64,000 bases of DNA from Undibacterium paludis (lineage in GTDB: Bacteria > Pseudomonadota > Gammaproteobacteria > Burkholderiales > Burkholderiaceae_D). A model generated the notes under the pieces. It was not told the DNA's origin. It was given only the letters and a program-made list of their open reading frames with translations, and made no database searches. Each line of letters begins with the position of its first letter. Position 1 is the first letter of the stretch. The translations under genes were made by a program, and so were the position numbers. Of this stretch, positions 47,345-56,292 are shown in pieces. The stretch spans positions 62,001 to 126,000 of the forward strand of contig NZ_JAKZHX010000013.1 of the NCBI RefSeq assembly GCF_022568815.1. Reading direction: 5' to 3'.

Positions 47345-48829
47345 TCAGGATGAGCAGCTGACTTCCAGGTGTCTGGCCCAATCGGGGGGCAGGTCTGCAT
47401 ATTGCTCATACTCATCTTGTTCATCAAAGGGTTTTTCCAGAATCTGGAGTAATTTCCTTACTTCAGAAAAATCCTTCTTCTGCGCCTTTTCTATCGCTAC
47501 TTGCGCCAGATAATTTCTCAAGACATATTTGGGGTTGACTGCCATCATGCCAGTCTGACGTAAATGATCATCACTTTGTTCAAAGTTCAGTCTTTCTCTA
47601 TATGCCTGTAGCCAGCTATCAAGACCATCTCTGTCTATAAATAAATCCCTTAGCAGCTCATCATTGGTCGTTTTTTGCAGGGAGAGCTTACTTAAATTCC
47701 TAAAACTCAGTGTGAAATCAGCATGATTACTTTGTAACAAAGTGAAAAAGCCGGCAATCAAATCAAGGTCATTTTCATGTTCCGTGTGCAGGCCGAGTTT
47801 TTGACGCATGAGATCTGTCCATTTCTGGCGATATATGGCTGGATATTGTGCCAGAGCTGCATTGGTATCATCCACGCTGCCTATCAGAGGGGATAGTGCC
47901 TGCGCCAGAGCCTGACAATTCCAGTTGCCAATCGCCGGTTGCATGCGGTAAGAGTACCGTCCCTGTTGATCAGTATGATTGCAGATGTGCTTTTCATCAA
48001 AGGCTTCCATGAAGCCAAATGGCCCATAGTCGAGAGTAAGACCTGATATTGACATGTTGTCTGTGTTCATGACGCCATGCATGAAGCCGACAGATTGCCA
48101 TTGCGCCATCAGCTCTGCCGTGCGCCTGGTGACTTCGGAGAGCAGTGCCTGATATTTGTTGTGATGTGCCTGCAATTCAGGGTAGGAGTGCTCAATCACA
48201 TAATCAGCGAGCTGGCGCAGGTCATCCATTCTGTCGTTGTAATACCAATGCTCAAATGAACCAAAGCGTACAAAGTTCGGGGCAATGCGTGTCACTACTG
48301 CACTGGTTTCCGGTATCTCACGAAAAACCATCTGGTCTGATCCTATGACGCAAAGTGCGCGTGAAGTCGGTATGTTCAGGCTAGCCATAGCCTCGGAGCA
48401 CAGGAATTCGCGTATGGACGAGCGCAGCACGGCGCGGCCGTCGCCCATGCGGGAATAGGGAGTCATGCCTGCGCCTTTTAATTGAATTTCCAGATGCTTG
48501 CCGGCATGAGTGACGCCGCCAAGCAATAATGCCCGGCCATCGCCAAGTTGGCCTGCCCATACACCAAACTGATGCCCCGAGTAAACTGCAGCAAGTGGTG
48601 TGCTGCCATGCATCGTTTGATTGCCGGAAAAGCATGCCAAAAACTCTGGGGTGTCCAGACTGGCACTGTCGAGGTTAAGAGTGGCGGCAACAGCAGGGCT
48701 GGCAGCAACCAGGTAAGGAGCGCTGACAGGACTTGCCTGCACATGGGTATAAAAATGTGGTGGCAATCCGGCGAACCTGTTTTCGAGATTCAGTTTATCC
48801 AGTGTCAGTGGGGGATTTGCAGAAATCAT
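47345..48829 (-). CDS. selO: Protein adenylyltransferase SelO (YdiU)
   Basis: Pseudokinase-fold enzyme that transfers AMP to Ser/Thr/Tyr of target proteins, linked to redox homeostasis. 494 residues: [12 protein letters not shown] and [27 protein letters not shown] (read in parts) mark the nucleotide-binding lobe. HGVMNTDN and [11 protein letters not shown] mark the metal-binding catalytic loop. It ends in CSS, the conserved redox-active tail where animal forms have selenocysteine. Directly upstream of msrB on the same strand. Confidence 0.93.
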   Translation of the reverse strand: MISANPPLTLDKLNLENRFAGLPPHFYTHVQASPVSAPYLVAASPAVAATLNLDSASLDTPEFLACFSGNQTMHGSTPLAAVYSGHQFGVWAGQLGDGRALLLGGVTHAGKHLEIQLKGAGMTPYSRMGDGRAVLRSSIREFLCSEAMASLNIPTSRALCVIGSDQMVFREIPETSAVVTRIAPNFVRFGSFEHWYYNDRMDDLRQLADYVIEHSYPELQAHHNKYQALLSEVTRRTAELMAQWQSVGFMHGVMNTDNMSISGLTLDYGPFGFMEAFDEKHICNHTDQQGRYSYRMQPAIGNWNCQALAQALSPLIGSVDDTNAALAQYPAIYRQKWTDLMRQKLGLHTEHENDLDLIAGFFTLLQSNHADFTLSFRNLSKLSLQKTTNDELLRDLFIDRDGLDSWLQAYRERLNFEQSDDHLRQTGMMAVNPKYVLRNYLAQVAIEKAQKKDFSEVRKLLQILEKPFDEQDEYEQYADLPPDWARHLEVSCSS

Positions 48830-48856
48830 GAGATGCCGTTTGGCTCTGAAAAGAAT

Positions 48857-48892
48857 AAACGCATTTTGACAGATTTGCCCAAAATGCGTTTG
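48857..48892 (-). terminator. Probable terminator after cheA2
   Basis: AAACGCATTTTG / CAAAATGCGTTT stem (12 bases) with an 11-base loop; on the minus strand it is followed by TTATTCTTTTC, a moderate U-tract. It lies between the cheA2 stop and the selO start. Confidence 0.6.
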
Positions 48893-48979
48893 TCCAGAGA
48901 TGATGCCTGTGGCCCGTGTAAAGCTTTTTGCTTCTGACCGGCAGGTGTAGTAAATCAGTTTGTGAAATCAGACTATGAC

Positions 48980-50830
48980 TTATGCCGTGATGCGCTCCCT
49001 GGTTTTGCATCCATCAATCAGGAAAGACAGGCTGATCACGAGCACCAGTTCGCCTTCGGCGGAGCGTGCAGTGCCCGTAATGCCCGGCGTGCTGATGCAG
49101 GTCAAAGGTTTGATGACCAGGTCGGCTGTGCCATCGACGGAGTCGACTGATAATATGTACGGGCTGGGGGCAGCAATCACGATGCCTACGCGCTCCGATA
49201 CTGGTGTGTATCCCAGAATTTTACCCAAAGACTTGACCGGTAACGGCCTGCCCAGATCGCGTAAAACTGGTTGACCACCGACACTTTCAAAAGTCTCTGG
49301 CAGTTCTACTACGCGTTGTACAGTAGCCATGGGCAGGGCAAGCGAGGCACCATCGGTGCGAACCAGCATGGTCGGTACGATGGACAGTTCGATCGGCAAA
49401 CGGATGAGGAAAGTAGTGCCGGTACCTAATTGCGAAGCGATGCGGATGGCACCGCGATGGCGCTCAACTGCAGTCTTGACCACATCCATACCGACACCAC
49501 GTCCTGATACGCTTGATGCGACTTCCTTGGTGGAAAAACCAGGCAGGAAAACCAGCTGGAATGCCTCGTCATCGGTGCGTGCATCATGGATGCTGATCAG
49601 CCCCTTGGAGACCGCTTTATCGCGCAGGCGCTGAGCGTCCATGCCTTTGCCATCGTCGGTAACTTCTATCATGACGCTGCTGGCTTCTTGCCAAGCTTTT
49701 AGTGAGATGGTTGCGCGTGGCGATTTGTTGGCATTGATGCGTTCTTCCGCCGTTTCCAGTCCGTGATCGAGTGCGTTGCGCAACATGTGTACCAGTGGGT
49801 CATACAGGCTGTCTACCACGACGCGATCAACTTCAGTTTCTGCGCCGGCAATATTGAGGTCAACCTCTTTGCCCAGGTCGCGAGCGAGTTCCCTGACCAG
49901 GCGAGGGAACTTCTGGAACAGGCGGCCGACTGGTTGCATGCGTGTTGCCAGGGTGGCGCGCTGCAATTCAGTCGAATAACGCGATGCACGTGTCAGGGTT
50001 TCTGTCAGGGCTGACATCAATGGTGCAGCCTGGCCATCAAATTTGAATTGAGATAATTTTTCTAGCAGTACGGCAGCCTGATTGGCTGCTTGCACTGATT
50101 CGCCAGCAACCTCAAGCAAGACATTGAGTTTAACAGCGTCTATCCGTATGCTTTCTTCTTTGGCTGGTGCGTTTTGCTTGACTTCACCACCAGACAGAGA
50201 GGATTTGACTGCTTCGTTTTCTTCTTTGTGTGATGGCGTATGTGTTTCTGCTTGTTCCTCATCAACAGTTGCAGCTTCCGCTTCTGGCAGGGTGCCGGCT
50301 GGTGTCACGGCGCGGAAATAACCTTCCCAGTCGATTTCTCCAGGCTTGGCTTCGGTCTTGCTGGGCGAGGCTGCTGCTGCGGTTTTTTCTACTGGGGCAG
50401 GTGCTTCATCTTTTTTTGCCTTGGGAGCAGCCTTTTTGCTGCCGCCCTTCATTTCTATGGCATCCGTCAGCATTTTCTCAAGTGACTTGGGCATTGTCGA
50501 CAGCTTGTCCGGCTCGGTGCCATTATTGAGTGCTGTCAACTGATCTGCCACGAAACCACTGGCTTCCAGCGCTGCCTCTATGGCTTCTGGCGTGACCGGG
50601 ACCTGACCTGTACGCAGGGCGTCGAAAAGATTCTCAGTCAGGTGGCAGGCTGAAACCATGGCACTCAAATTCATGAAGCCTGCACCACCCTTGATGGTGT
50701 GAAAAGACCTGAATACGGCATTGAGTGTATTCATGTCACCCGGATTGCGCTCGAGGGAGAGAAGATGTTCTTCTACATTGGTCGCCAGGTCGAGCGCCTC
50801 GACGACGAATTCTTTGAGCATGTCATCCAT
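48980..50830 (-). CDS. Second CheA-type histidine kinase, coupled to cheZ
   Basis: 616 residues: P1 with His44 in FHTIKGGAG; a Lys/Ala/Pro/Glu-rich linker (about 130-230) where a P2 domain would be expected; then P3, P4 (MLRNALDHGLE, VTDDGKGM, GRGVGMDVVK, GTTFLIRLP) and a P5 CheW-like end. It overlaps the cheZ stop by one base (TAATG). No CheW, receptor or CheR/B gene is beside it. The lack of a clear P2 suggests different CheY docking from CheA1. It could join the same arrays or serve another output. Confidence 0.9.
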   Translation of the reverse strand: MDDMLKEFVVEALDLATNVEEHLLSLERNPGDMNTLNAVFRSFHTIKGGAGFMNLSAMVSACHLTENLFDALRTGQVPVTPEAIEAALEASGFVADQLTALNNGTEPDKLSTMPKSLEKMLTDAIEMKGGSKKAAPKAKKDEAPAPVEKTAAAASPSKTEAKPGEIDWEGYFRAVTPAGTLPEAEAATVDEEQAETHTPSHKEENEAVKSSLSGGEVKQNAPAKEESIRIDAVKLNVLLEVAGESVQAANQAAVLLEKLSQFKFDGQAAPLMSALTETLTRASRYSTELQRATLATRMQPVGRLFQKFPRLVRELARDLGKEVDLNIAGAETEVDRVVVDSLYDPLVHMLRNALDHGLETAEERINANKSPRATISLKAWQEASSVMIEVTDDGKGMDAQRLRDKAVSKGLISIHDARTDDEAFQLVFLPGFSTKEVASSVSGRGVGMDVVKTAVERHRGAIRIASQLGTGTTFLIRLPIELSIVPTMLVRTDGASLALPMATVQRVVELPETFESVGGQPVLRDLGRPLPVKSLGKILGYTPVSERVGIVIAAPSPYILSVDSVDGTADLVIKPLTCISTPGITGTARSAEGELVLVISLSFLIDGCKTRERITA

Positions 50831-51588
50831 TAGAAACCCAGACTATCAAGTAGATTATCTACATCGTCCTGTTCCAGTGCTGCGTTCGGGACGGAAGGAC
50901 CTTCCATCAATTCCACTGCTTTTTCCTTGAGATCACTAGGCGCATTGTCCAGCAGTATCTGGGCAAGCTCATGTTCTACGCGCTTGTTGATGGCAACGAC
51001 TTTTTTGATCAACTGTCCTGTCAAGTCCTGGAAATCCTGTGCCATCATGATGTCAAGCAGGCGTGCTTTTTCTGCGTCTGTGGCGGTCAGTACGGAATTG
51101 GCAAAGGTCTTGGAGTCGTTGGCCAGGATCTTGAATTCATCAATGCTGAGTTTGCCTTCAAATAGATCCGTCCATCTGGCGTCCATGGACTTGGCTTTTT
51201 TTGCCAGTTCATCCTGTTCAGGCATGCCCAGATCAGTTGCATTCAAGACTTTGTTTGCGGCCTGTTCCGTGAGTGTGGCGACATATTCCAGTCGGCCCTG
51301 GGCATCTGCAATCTGCTCAGCAACATCCGACAGTGAACGGTCATAGCCCAGTTCCCGCATGGAGTCGTGCAGCATTCTGACAAGCCCGCCCAGGCGATCA
51401 AACATTGGCTTAGTCGCATCAGCATCATCATTATTGAAATTGAATTTTGCGGGATGTGAATCTTGTGGCGGCGCAGTTTCCGTCGCTGGCGTCGGGGCTG
51501 GGGAAGAAGGGGACTCTACATTTGTTTCAAGGCGCTGATTGGCCATTTCTTCAAATAATGCGTCCAGATCATCTGCTGAATCGGTCAT
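50830..51588 (-). CDS. cheZ: CheY-P phosphatase CheZ
   Basis: Ends the CheY signal by dephosphorylation. 252 residues: a Pro/Ser-rich N-terminus of about 60 residues, long helical hairpin, the catalytic core MMAQDFQDLTGQ (Asp188, Gln192), and the C-terminal CheY-binding peptide D-N-L-L-D-S-L-G-F. Unlike the usual order it is not after cheY in the main island; it is 14 kb away, on the other strand, and coupled to cheA2. AAAGGA precedes the ATG. The 255 bases upstream (51589-51843) hold no gene I can support. Confidence 0.95.
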   Translation of the reverse strand: MTDSADDLDALFEEMANQRLETNVESPSSPAPTPATETAPPQDSHPAKFNFNNDDADATKPMFDRLGGLVRMLHDSMRELGYDRSLSDVAEQIADAQGRLEYVATLTEQAANKVLNATDLGMPEQDELAKKAKSMDARWTDLFEGKLSIDEFKILANDSKTFANSVLTATDAEKARLLDIMMAQDFQDLTGQLIKKVVAINKRVEHELAQILLDNAPSDLKEKAVELMEGPSVPNAALEQDDVDNLLDSLGF

Positions 51589-51843
51589 AGTCCTTTATTC
51601 TCCATAATCGCATTGATTATTGTGCAAAGCTTCACAAATATCATGGTGTGTCAGCGAGAGTATGCAGAAATTTCTGAGGGCTGCTGCCATTCAGATGTTA
51701 AGTTTCCGCATGGACTCCGGTAATTTTCGCAACTTAAACTTGTTCAATCCGGATGCAAATTTCACCTATGAACAAGACTGTTTTTCGCTCTCATTCATAG
51801 TAGCAGGACATTACCGAAGAATAACCCAGAGTAATAAAATTTG

Positions 51844-52326
51844 TCATTCTTTTGTTTGTCGCGATGCAGTTTTGTCACATTCTTTTACGTAAGTTCGCAA
51901 AAATTGTTCTGGTGTCTCTATTCTGAACATGCCTGCATGTTTCATTTTTCGGGCGAGTTTCAACAAGGCTTTGTCCTTGGTGATCAAAACTTCAGCTTGG
52001 GTATCCCTGGCAATTTCGAGGAATTTCTGATCGTCCTTGTCACTACATACTGGTAATTTATAGCTGAAAGGCGAAGCGGAGGTGATGCAACTGATATGGG
52101 CGTCGAATACTGCCGTGACTGCCGCACTCCCTGCATGCCTGGAAGACAGGTGGGGGTAGTCAAGTACAGCTATCCATTCATCCCTGCAATCCTGGCGGGT
52201 GACGGCACTCAAATGACCGCTCTGGAGATCGTCAAGTAAAACAGCCCATCTTGGGTCTTTGAAGACAAACAGGTCCAGGCAGACATTGGTGTCAAGAACG
52301 AGGCGCTTAGGTATGATGTCGGTCAT
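51844..52326 (-). CDS. PIN-domain protein (toxin-like nuclease fold)
   Basis: 160 residues of the PIN-like type. Acidic residues in the expected places: Asp in LVLDTNVCLDLF, Asp pair in C-S-D-K-D-D-Q-K-F, and LITKDKALL. PIN domains cut RNA in VapC-type toxins, but no antitoxin gene lies beside it on either strand. It may be a domesticated or chromosomally fixed nuclease. It is divergent from yaaA, with 22 bases between the starts. Confidence 0.75.
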   Translation of the reverse strand: MTDIIPKRLVLDTNVCLDLFVFKDPRWAVLLDDLQSGHLSAVTRQDCRDEWIAVLDYPHLSSRHAGSAAVTAVFDAHISCITSASPFSYKLPVCSDKDDQKFLEIARDTQAEVLITKDKALLKLARKMKHAGMFRIETPEQFLRTYVKECDKTASRQTKE

Positions 52327-52348
52327 TTTCGTCTTTTAAATTGAATTT

Positions 52349-53137
52349 ATGCTTATTGTATTATCTCCTGCCAAGAGCCTTGACTTTGAGACCCCGGTCA
52401 AGCGTAGAACGTTGACTGCTCCACATTTTCTGGAGGAGGCAGAGGAGCTGGCTCGTATAGCAAGAGGCTACAGTCCTGATCAGCTTGGACAACTGATGAA
52501 TATTTCACCGGCGCTGGCGCAACTCAATGCACAACGCTTTGCTGATTGGGAAAAAAATGCGTCTCCCCAAAATGTCAGGCAAGCCGTATTCGCCTTTAAT
52601 GGTGATGTCTACGAGGGCCTGAATGTCAAAAACCTGAACACCTCTGAATTGAAATACCTGCAGGATCACGTAAGGATATTGTCTGGTTTGTATGGTTTGC
52701 TGCGCCCTATGGATGCCTTGCAACCCTATCGTCTGGAAATGGGAACATCGCTGGATAACCCTTACGGCAGGAATCTGTATGCTTTCTGGGGTGAGAAGGT
52801 CAGTTTGCTCATAAACGATGTCATTAAGCAACAAAACAGGCCACAAAAGTCCAGGGTGCTTGTCAATCTGGCTTCTGATGAATACTTCAAGGTTGTCAAG
52901 CCTTCGCTATTGCATGTGCCGGTGATTCACCCTGTGTTTCAGGATTGGAAAAATGGTCAATATAAAATCATTTCTTTCTATGCCAAACGTGCGCGCGGCC
53001 TGATGGCCAGGTTCAGCGCACAAAATGCGATTCGTCGCCCTGATGATCTAAAGGCATTTGCAGAAGAGGGGTATCATTATTGCCAGGAAGAGTCCACCGG
53101 CAGTAATTGGTTTTTTCGCCGCAAAATCGAGGATTAA
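52349..53137 (+). CDS. yaaA: Peroxide stress protein YaaA
   Basis: 262 residues of the YaaA/UPF0246 family, which in E. coli lowers free iron during hydrogen-peroxide stress. It begins MLIVLSPAKSLDFE and contains VRILSGLYGLLRPMDALQPYRLEMG and NLASDEYFK, all family signatures. It is divergent from the PIN gene. Confidence 0.93.
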   Translation: MLIVLSPAKSLDFETPVKRRTLTAPHFLEEAEELARIARGYSPDQLGQLMNISPALAQLNAQRFADWEKNASPQNVRQAVFAFNGDVYEGLNVKNLNTSELKYLQDHVRILSGLYGLLRPMDALQPYRLEMGTSLDNPYGRNLYAFWGEKVSLLINDVIKQQNRPQKSRVLVNLASDEYFKVVKPSLLHVPVIHPVFQDWKNGQYKIISFYAKRARGLMARFSAQNAIRRPDDLKAFAEEGYHYCQEESTGSNWFFRRKIED

Positions 53138-53158
53138 GCAAACAATATGCTTTGTTCA

Positions 53159-53190
53159 GTCACAGCAAGAGGTAAAACTTTTGCTGTGAC
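53159..53190. terminator. Stem-loop between yaaA and bamD
   Basis: GTCACAGCAA / TTGCTGTGAC with a 12-base loop and no T-run. It may help end transcription from both sides, or be an RNA end-stabiliser. Confidence 0.5.
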
Positions 53191-53220
53191 CGACTGCTTG
53201 ATCTGACTTATTGCCAAGAC

Positions 53221-54024
53221 CTACCAGAACTTCCACCAGGCATCACGAGAGCGTGCTTTGCCAGACAGGTAATCACTTTTTGGGAAATTCTGCATGAAGA
53301 CGCGATTGGCGTCATCACGCAGATCCACCATGCCCATGGCGTCATAAGAGCGAATCAGGATGAACATTGCTTCTTCAATCGCTGGCGCGTCGGGATATTC
53401 CTTGATCGCTGACTGCGAGCGGTTGGCAGCCGCCAGATAAGCGCCGCGACGCAGGTAGTAGCGTGCCACGTGTACGTCATACTGGGCCAGGGCATTGACC
53501 AGATACTTCATGCGCAAGATCGCATCTGGCGTATACTTGCTGTCCGGGAATTGCGTCGCCAGCTGTTTGAAGGCGTCAAATGAGTCACGTGACGCTTTCG
53601 GATCGCGTTCAGTGATGTCCTGGTTGGCGAGGAAGTTGAACAAGCCTACCTGGTCATTGAAGTTGATCACGCCGCGCAGGTAGTACATATAGTCTACATG
53701 ACTATGATTGGGGTGCAGTTTGATGAAGCGTTCAACAGCGGCCAGTGCTTGCGCCTGGTCACCTTGTTTGTAGTAGGCATAGGCGGTTTCCATCTGTGCC
53801 TGCTGCGCATACGTACCAAAAGGGAAGCGTGATTCAAGTTTTTCAAAGTATTGAATTGCCTTTTCATAGCTACCGCTAGACATTTCGTCTTTTGCTTCAG
53901 CGTATAATTTTGATGCTGACCAGGTTCTGGTCTCATCGCCTTTTTCGCCAAACACCCCGCAGCCGCTTAGACTTACGGACGCGGCTACAGCCAGAACCAG
54001 CAATTTCAAAGATTTAATGTGCAT
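53221..54024 (-). CDS. bamD: Outer-membrane assembly lipoprotein BamD
   Basis: Essential partner of BamA in outer-membrane protein insertion. About 267 residues: lipoprotein signal with lipobox LSGC (Cys at 22), then TPR-like repeats through the rest, including F-E-K-L-E-S-R-F-P-F-G and R-F-I-K-L-H-P-N-H. An upstream ATG at 54042 would add six residues; 54024 gives a typical lipoprotein signal length. Divergent from rluD, a classical pairing. Confidence 0.94.
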   Translation of the reverse strand: MHIKSLKLLVLAVAASVSLSGCGVFGEKGDETRTWSASKLYAEAKDEMSSGSYEKAIQYFEKLESRFPFGTYAQQAQMETAYAYYKQGDQAQALAAVERFIKLHPNHSHVDYMYYLRGVINFNDQVGLFNFLANQDITERDPKASRDSFDAFKQLATQFPDSKYTPDAILRMKYLVNALAQYDVHVARYYLRRGAYLAAANRSQSAIKEYPDAPAIEEAMFILIRSYDAMGMVDLRDDANRVFMQNFPKSDYLSGKARSRDAWWKFW

Positions 54025-54067
54025 AAATTTGTGCGTGAGCATGAAAACAATTTACGGATTATAGCCG

Positions 54068-55117
54068 ATGGCAAAAAATGTGAAACAAACTACTACGGTG
54101 ATTTTGTCAGATTCTGACCTCGATACCGATTTTGAAGAACTCGGGGGCCTCAATGATGTCGCCGAAGCGGATGAAGATTTTTCGCCCTCTGTTGACAAGA
54201 TAGAATTAAAACTCACTCCGGACGTCTGTGGTGAGCGTTTGGACAAGACCTTGTCCAAACTGGTTCCGCAATATTCAAGAAGTCGTCTTCAGCAGTGGAT
54301 TGAGGCTGGCTTTGTCAGCGTCGATGGCAAGCCTGGTCGTGGCAAAATGACCATGCTTGGTGATGAAAAGATTGTCATCGAACCACAGGCTGCCCCGGAC
54401 GAAGGTGCTTATTCTCCGGAAGATATCGCCCTGGATGTGGTATTTGAGGATGATCATATTCTTGTTATTAATAAGCCTGCCGGTATGGTGGTGCATCCGG
54501 CCGCAGGCAACTGGTCGGGCACCTTATTGAATGGATTGCTGTATCACTGGCCGACTTTGCTCGGTGTGCCACGTGCCGGTATCGTACATAGACTTGATAA
54601 AGATACGTCCGGTTTGATGGTGGTTGCTAAAACGCTGATTGCCCACACCGAACTGGTACGTCAATTGCAGGAGCGAACTGTCAAGCGTGAATACAATGCC
54701 TTGGTATGGGGAACGCCCAACCTGTCGGGCACGGTCGATGCGCCGATGGCGAGGCACCCGCGTGATCGTATCAAAATGGCTGTTTCGCAAAGTATGCTGG
54801 CCAAACCGGCTGTGACACACTTTCAGCGCGTTGCCACCGGCATGCTGGAAAAATTCCCTGTCAGCCTGGTTGCCTGTCAACTGGAAACCGGGCGTACTCA
54901 CCAGATTCGCGTTCATATGCTGTCTCTTGGTTTTCCCCTGGTTGGTGATCCTCTCTATGGCAAACAGCATTTGGCCCGTTTCTTCAATCGTCAGGCCTTG
55001 CAAGCCAGGAGGCTGGGTTTGATCCATCCGGCTTCTGGTGAGCACGTTGAATGGGAAGTGCCGTTGGCCGAAGATTTCACAGAATTACTGAAGCAGGCCG
55101 GCATTCAGGCAGACTGA
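54068..55117 (+). CDS. rluD: 23S rRNA pseudouridine synthase RluD
   Basis: Makes pseudouridines 1911/1915/1917 of helix 69 in E. coli. 349 residues: an acidic N-terminal extension of about 45, S4 domain, then the catalytic HRLDKDTSG and GRTHQIRVH. Longer than E. coli RluD (326) because of the acidic N-terminus. It precedes pgeF by two bases, a conserved pairing. Confidence 0.94.
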   Translation: MAKNVKQTTTVILSDSDLDTDFEELGGLNDVAEADEDFSPSVDKIELKLTPDVCGERLDKTLSKLVPQYSRSRLQQWIEAGFVSVDGKPGRGKMTMLGDEKIVIEPQAAPDEGAYSPEDIALDVVFEDDHILVINKPAGMVVHPAAGNWSGTLLNGLLYHWPTLLGVPRAGIVHRLDKDTSGLMVVAKTLIAHTELVRQLQERTVKREYNALVWGTPNLSGTVDAPMARHPRDRIKMAVSQSMLAKPAVTHFQRVATGMLEKFPVSLVACQLETGRTHQIRVHMLSLGFPLVGDPLYGKQHLARFFNRQALQARRLGLIHPASGEHVEWEVPLAEDFTELLKQAGIQAD

Positions 55118-55119
55118 AC

Positions 55120-55926
55120 ATGGCTATGCCCGGATTGATGGATAAGCTGCCTTTCCCCGTTATTGTGCCTGACTGGTCAGAGGTGCCGGCAAAAGTGAAG
55201 GCTTTCACCACGACACGCGAAGGCGGCTTTAGTCTGGGGCCTTTTGCTGCTCTGGACAGTTCCGGCGGACTGAATCTGGGTGACCACGTAGGTGATGATC
55301 CACAAGCAGTGCAAAAAAACAGAGATAAATTAAATCTTACTTTGCCGGCAGATGTCATATTCTTATCACAAGTGCATGGCAATATGGTGCTGGATGCTGC
55401 GAATTTGCAGCCTGGCAGTCAGGCAGATGCAGTTCTGACCAATCAGGCGGCAACAGTTTGCGCCGTGCTGACTGCGGATTGTTTGCCTGTTTTATTTACT
55501 GACATGGCCGGCTCTGTAGTCGCAGCAGCACATGCAGGTTGGCGTGGATTGGCCGGTGGCGCGCTGGAAAACACCGTTGCGGCAATGCGTGCCAGAGGTG
55601 CCGGCGAGCTTGTCGCTTGGCTGGGACCGGCAATTGGTTCGTCGCAATTTGAAGTTGGTCGCGATGTATTTGATGCTTTTGCTGCAAAAATACCGAATCT
55701 GCATGCTTATTTCCGTATAAAAGGAAATGAGGGGGGCGTCGAAAAATATTTAGCTGATATTTACGGCCTGGCAAGAAACTTGCTAAATGATATTGGTGTT
55801 ACCAGGATATATGGCGGCGACCATTGCACAGTAAGTGAAACTGCAGAATTTTATTCTTACCGCCGGGACAAAGTATGCGGGAGGATGGCAAGCCTGATCT
55901 GGATAGACGGCGGTCCACAAGGTTAG
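55120..55926 (+). CDS. pgeF: Peptidoglycan editing factor PgeF (YfiH/laccase-domain)
   Basis: Multicopper-polyphenol-oxidase-fold protein that removes wrongly built UDP-MurNAc-Ser precursors. 268 residues from the ATG at 55120, with the His-Cys-His centre visible in Q-V-H-G-N, T-A-D-C-L-P-V and HAGWRGLAGG. A longer in-frame reading back into rluD is not needed. It converges on the small membrane protein gene with a four-base overlap at the 3' ends. Confidence 0.92.
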   Translation: MAMPGLMDKLPFPVIVPDWSEVPAKVKAFTTTREGGFSLGPFAALDSSGGLNLGDHVGDDPQAVQKNRDKLNLTLPADVIFLSQVHGNMVLDAANLQPGSQADAVLTNQAATVCAVLTADCLPVLFTDMAGSVVAAAHAGWRGLAGGALENTVAAMRARGAGELVAWLGPAIGSSQFEVGRDVFDAFAAKIPNLHAYFRIKGNEGGVEKYLADIYGLARNLLNDIGVTRIYGGDHCTVSETAEFYSYRRDKVCGRMASLIWIDGGPQG

Positions 55927-56174
55927 AGCGGTTCTTTAGGGGTTTCCGGTTGAGCAGGGATGCTGGAAATGACCTCTGTATCAGTTAGTTTTTGCAGTGC
56001 AGCTTGTTTTTCCTGTCGTGCACGCTTGCGCTGGGGTGTGCGCATCAGGTATAAAACTATTGTTAAAGGAAAAACGCAATACAGCAGAAAAGTCACGATG
56101 CCGGCAATGATGGAATGCTCGGTAATCGACATCATGAATACAACATAGATCCAGGCGATTGCAACTATATACAT
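55923..56174 (-). CDS. Small inner-membrane protein of unknown function
   Basis: 83 residues: two hydrophobic segments (about 2-17 and 22-44), then a basic stretch (R-T-P-Q-R-K-R-A-R) and a Glu/Pro-rich tail. I do not recognise a named family. The ATG at 56174 has AAGGTTTCGT upstream; an ATG-like start at 56225 would add 17 residues. It lies between pgeF and phaC on the opposite strand. Confidence 0.65.
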   Translation of the reverse strand: MYIVAIAWIYVVFMMSITEHSIIAGIVTFLLYCVFPLTIVLYLMRTPQRKRARQEKQAALQKLTDTEVISSIPAQPETPKEPL

Positions 56175-56292
56175 ACGAAACCTTATTGTTGAAATTTGTG
56201 ATGCACTTGCAAAAATAATTGACAAGGGTCTTCAATTAAAAATGGAAGCTTAAAATTATTTCAAAACGATACGCGAAAATAAGGAGGCACGC

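Noticed and set aside
51620..51892. 90-residue plus-strand frame between cheZ and the PIN gene
   Set aside because: No ribosome-binding site or domain, and it overlaps the PIN gene's 3' end.
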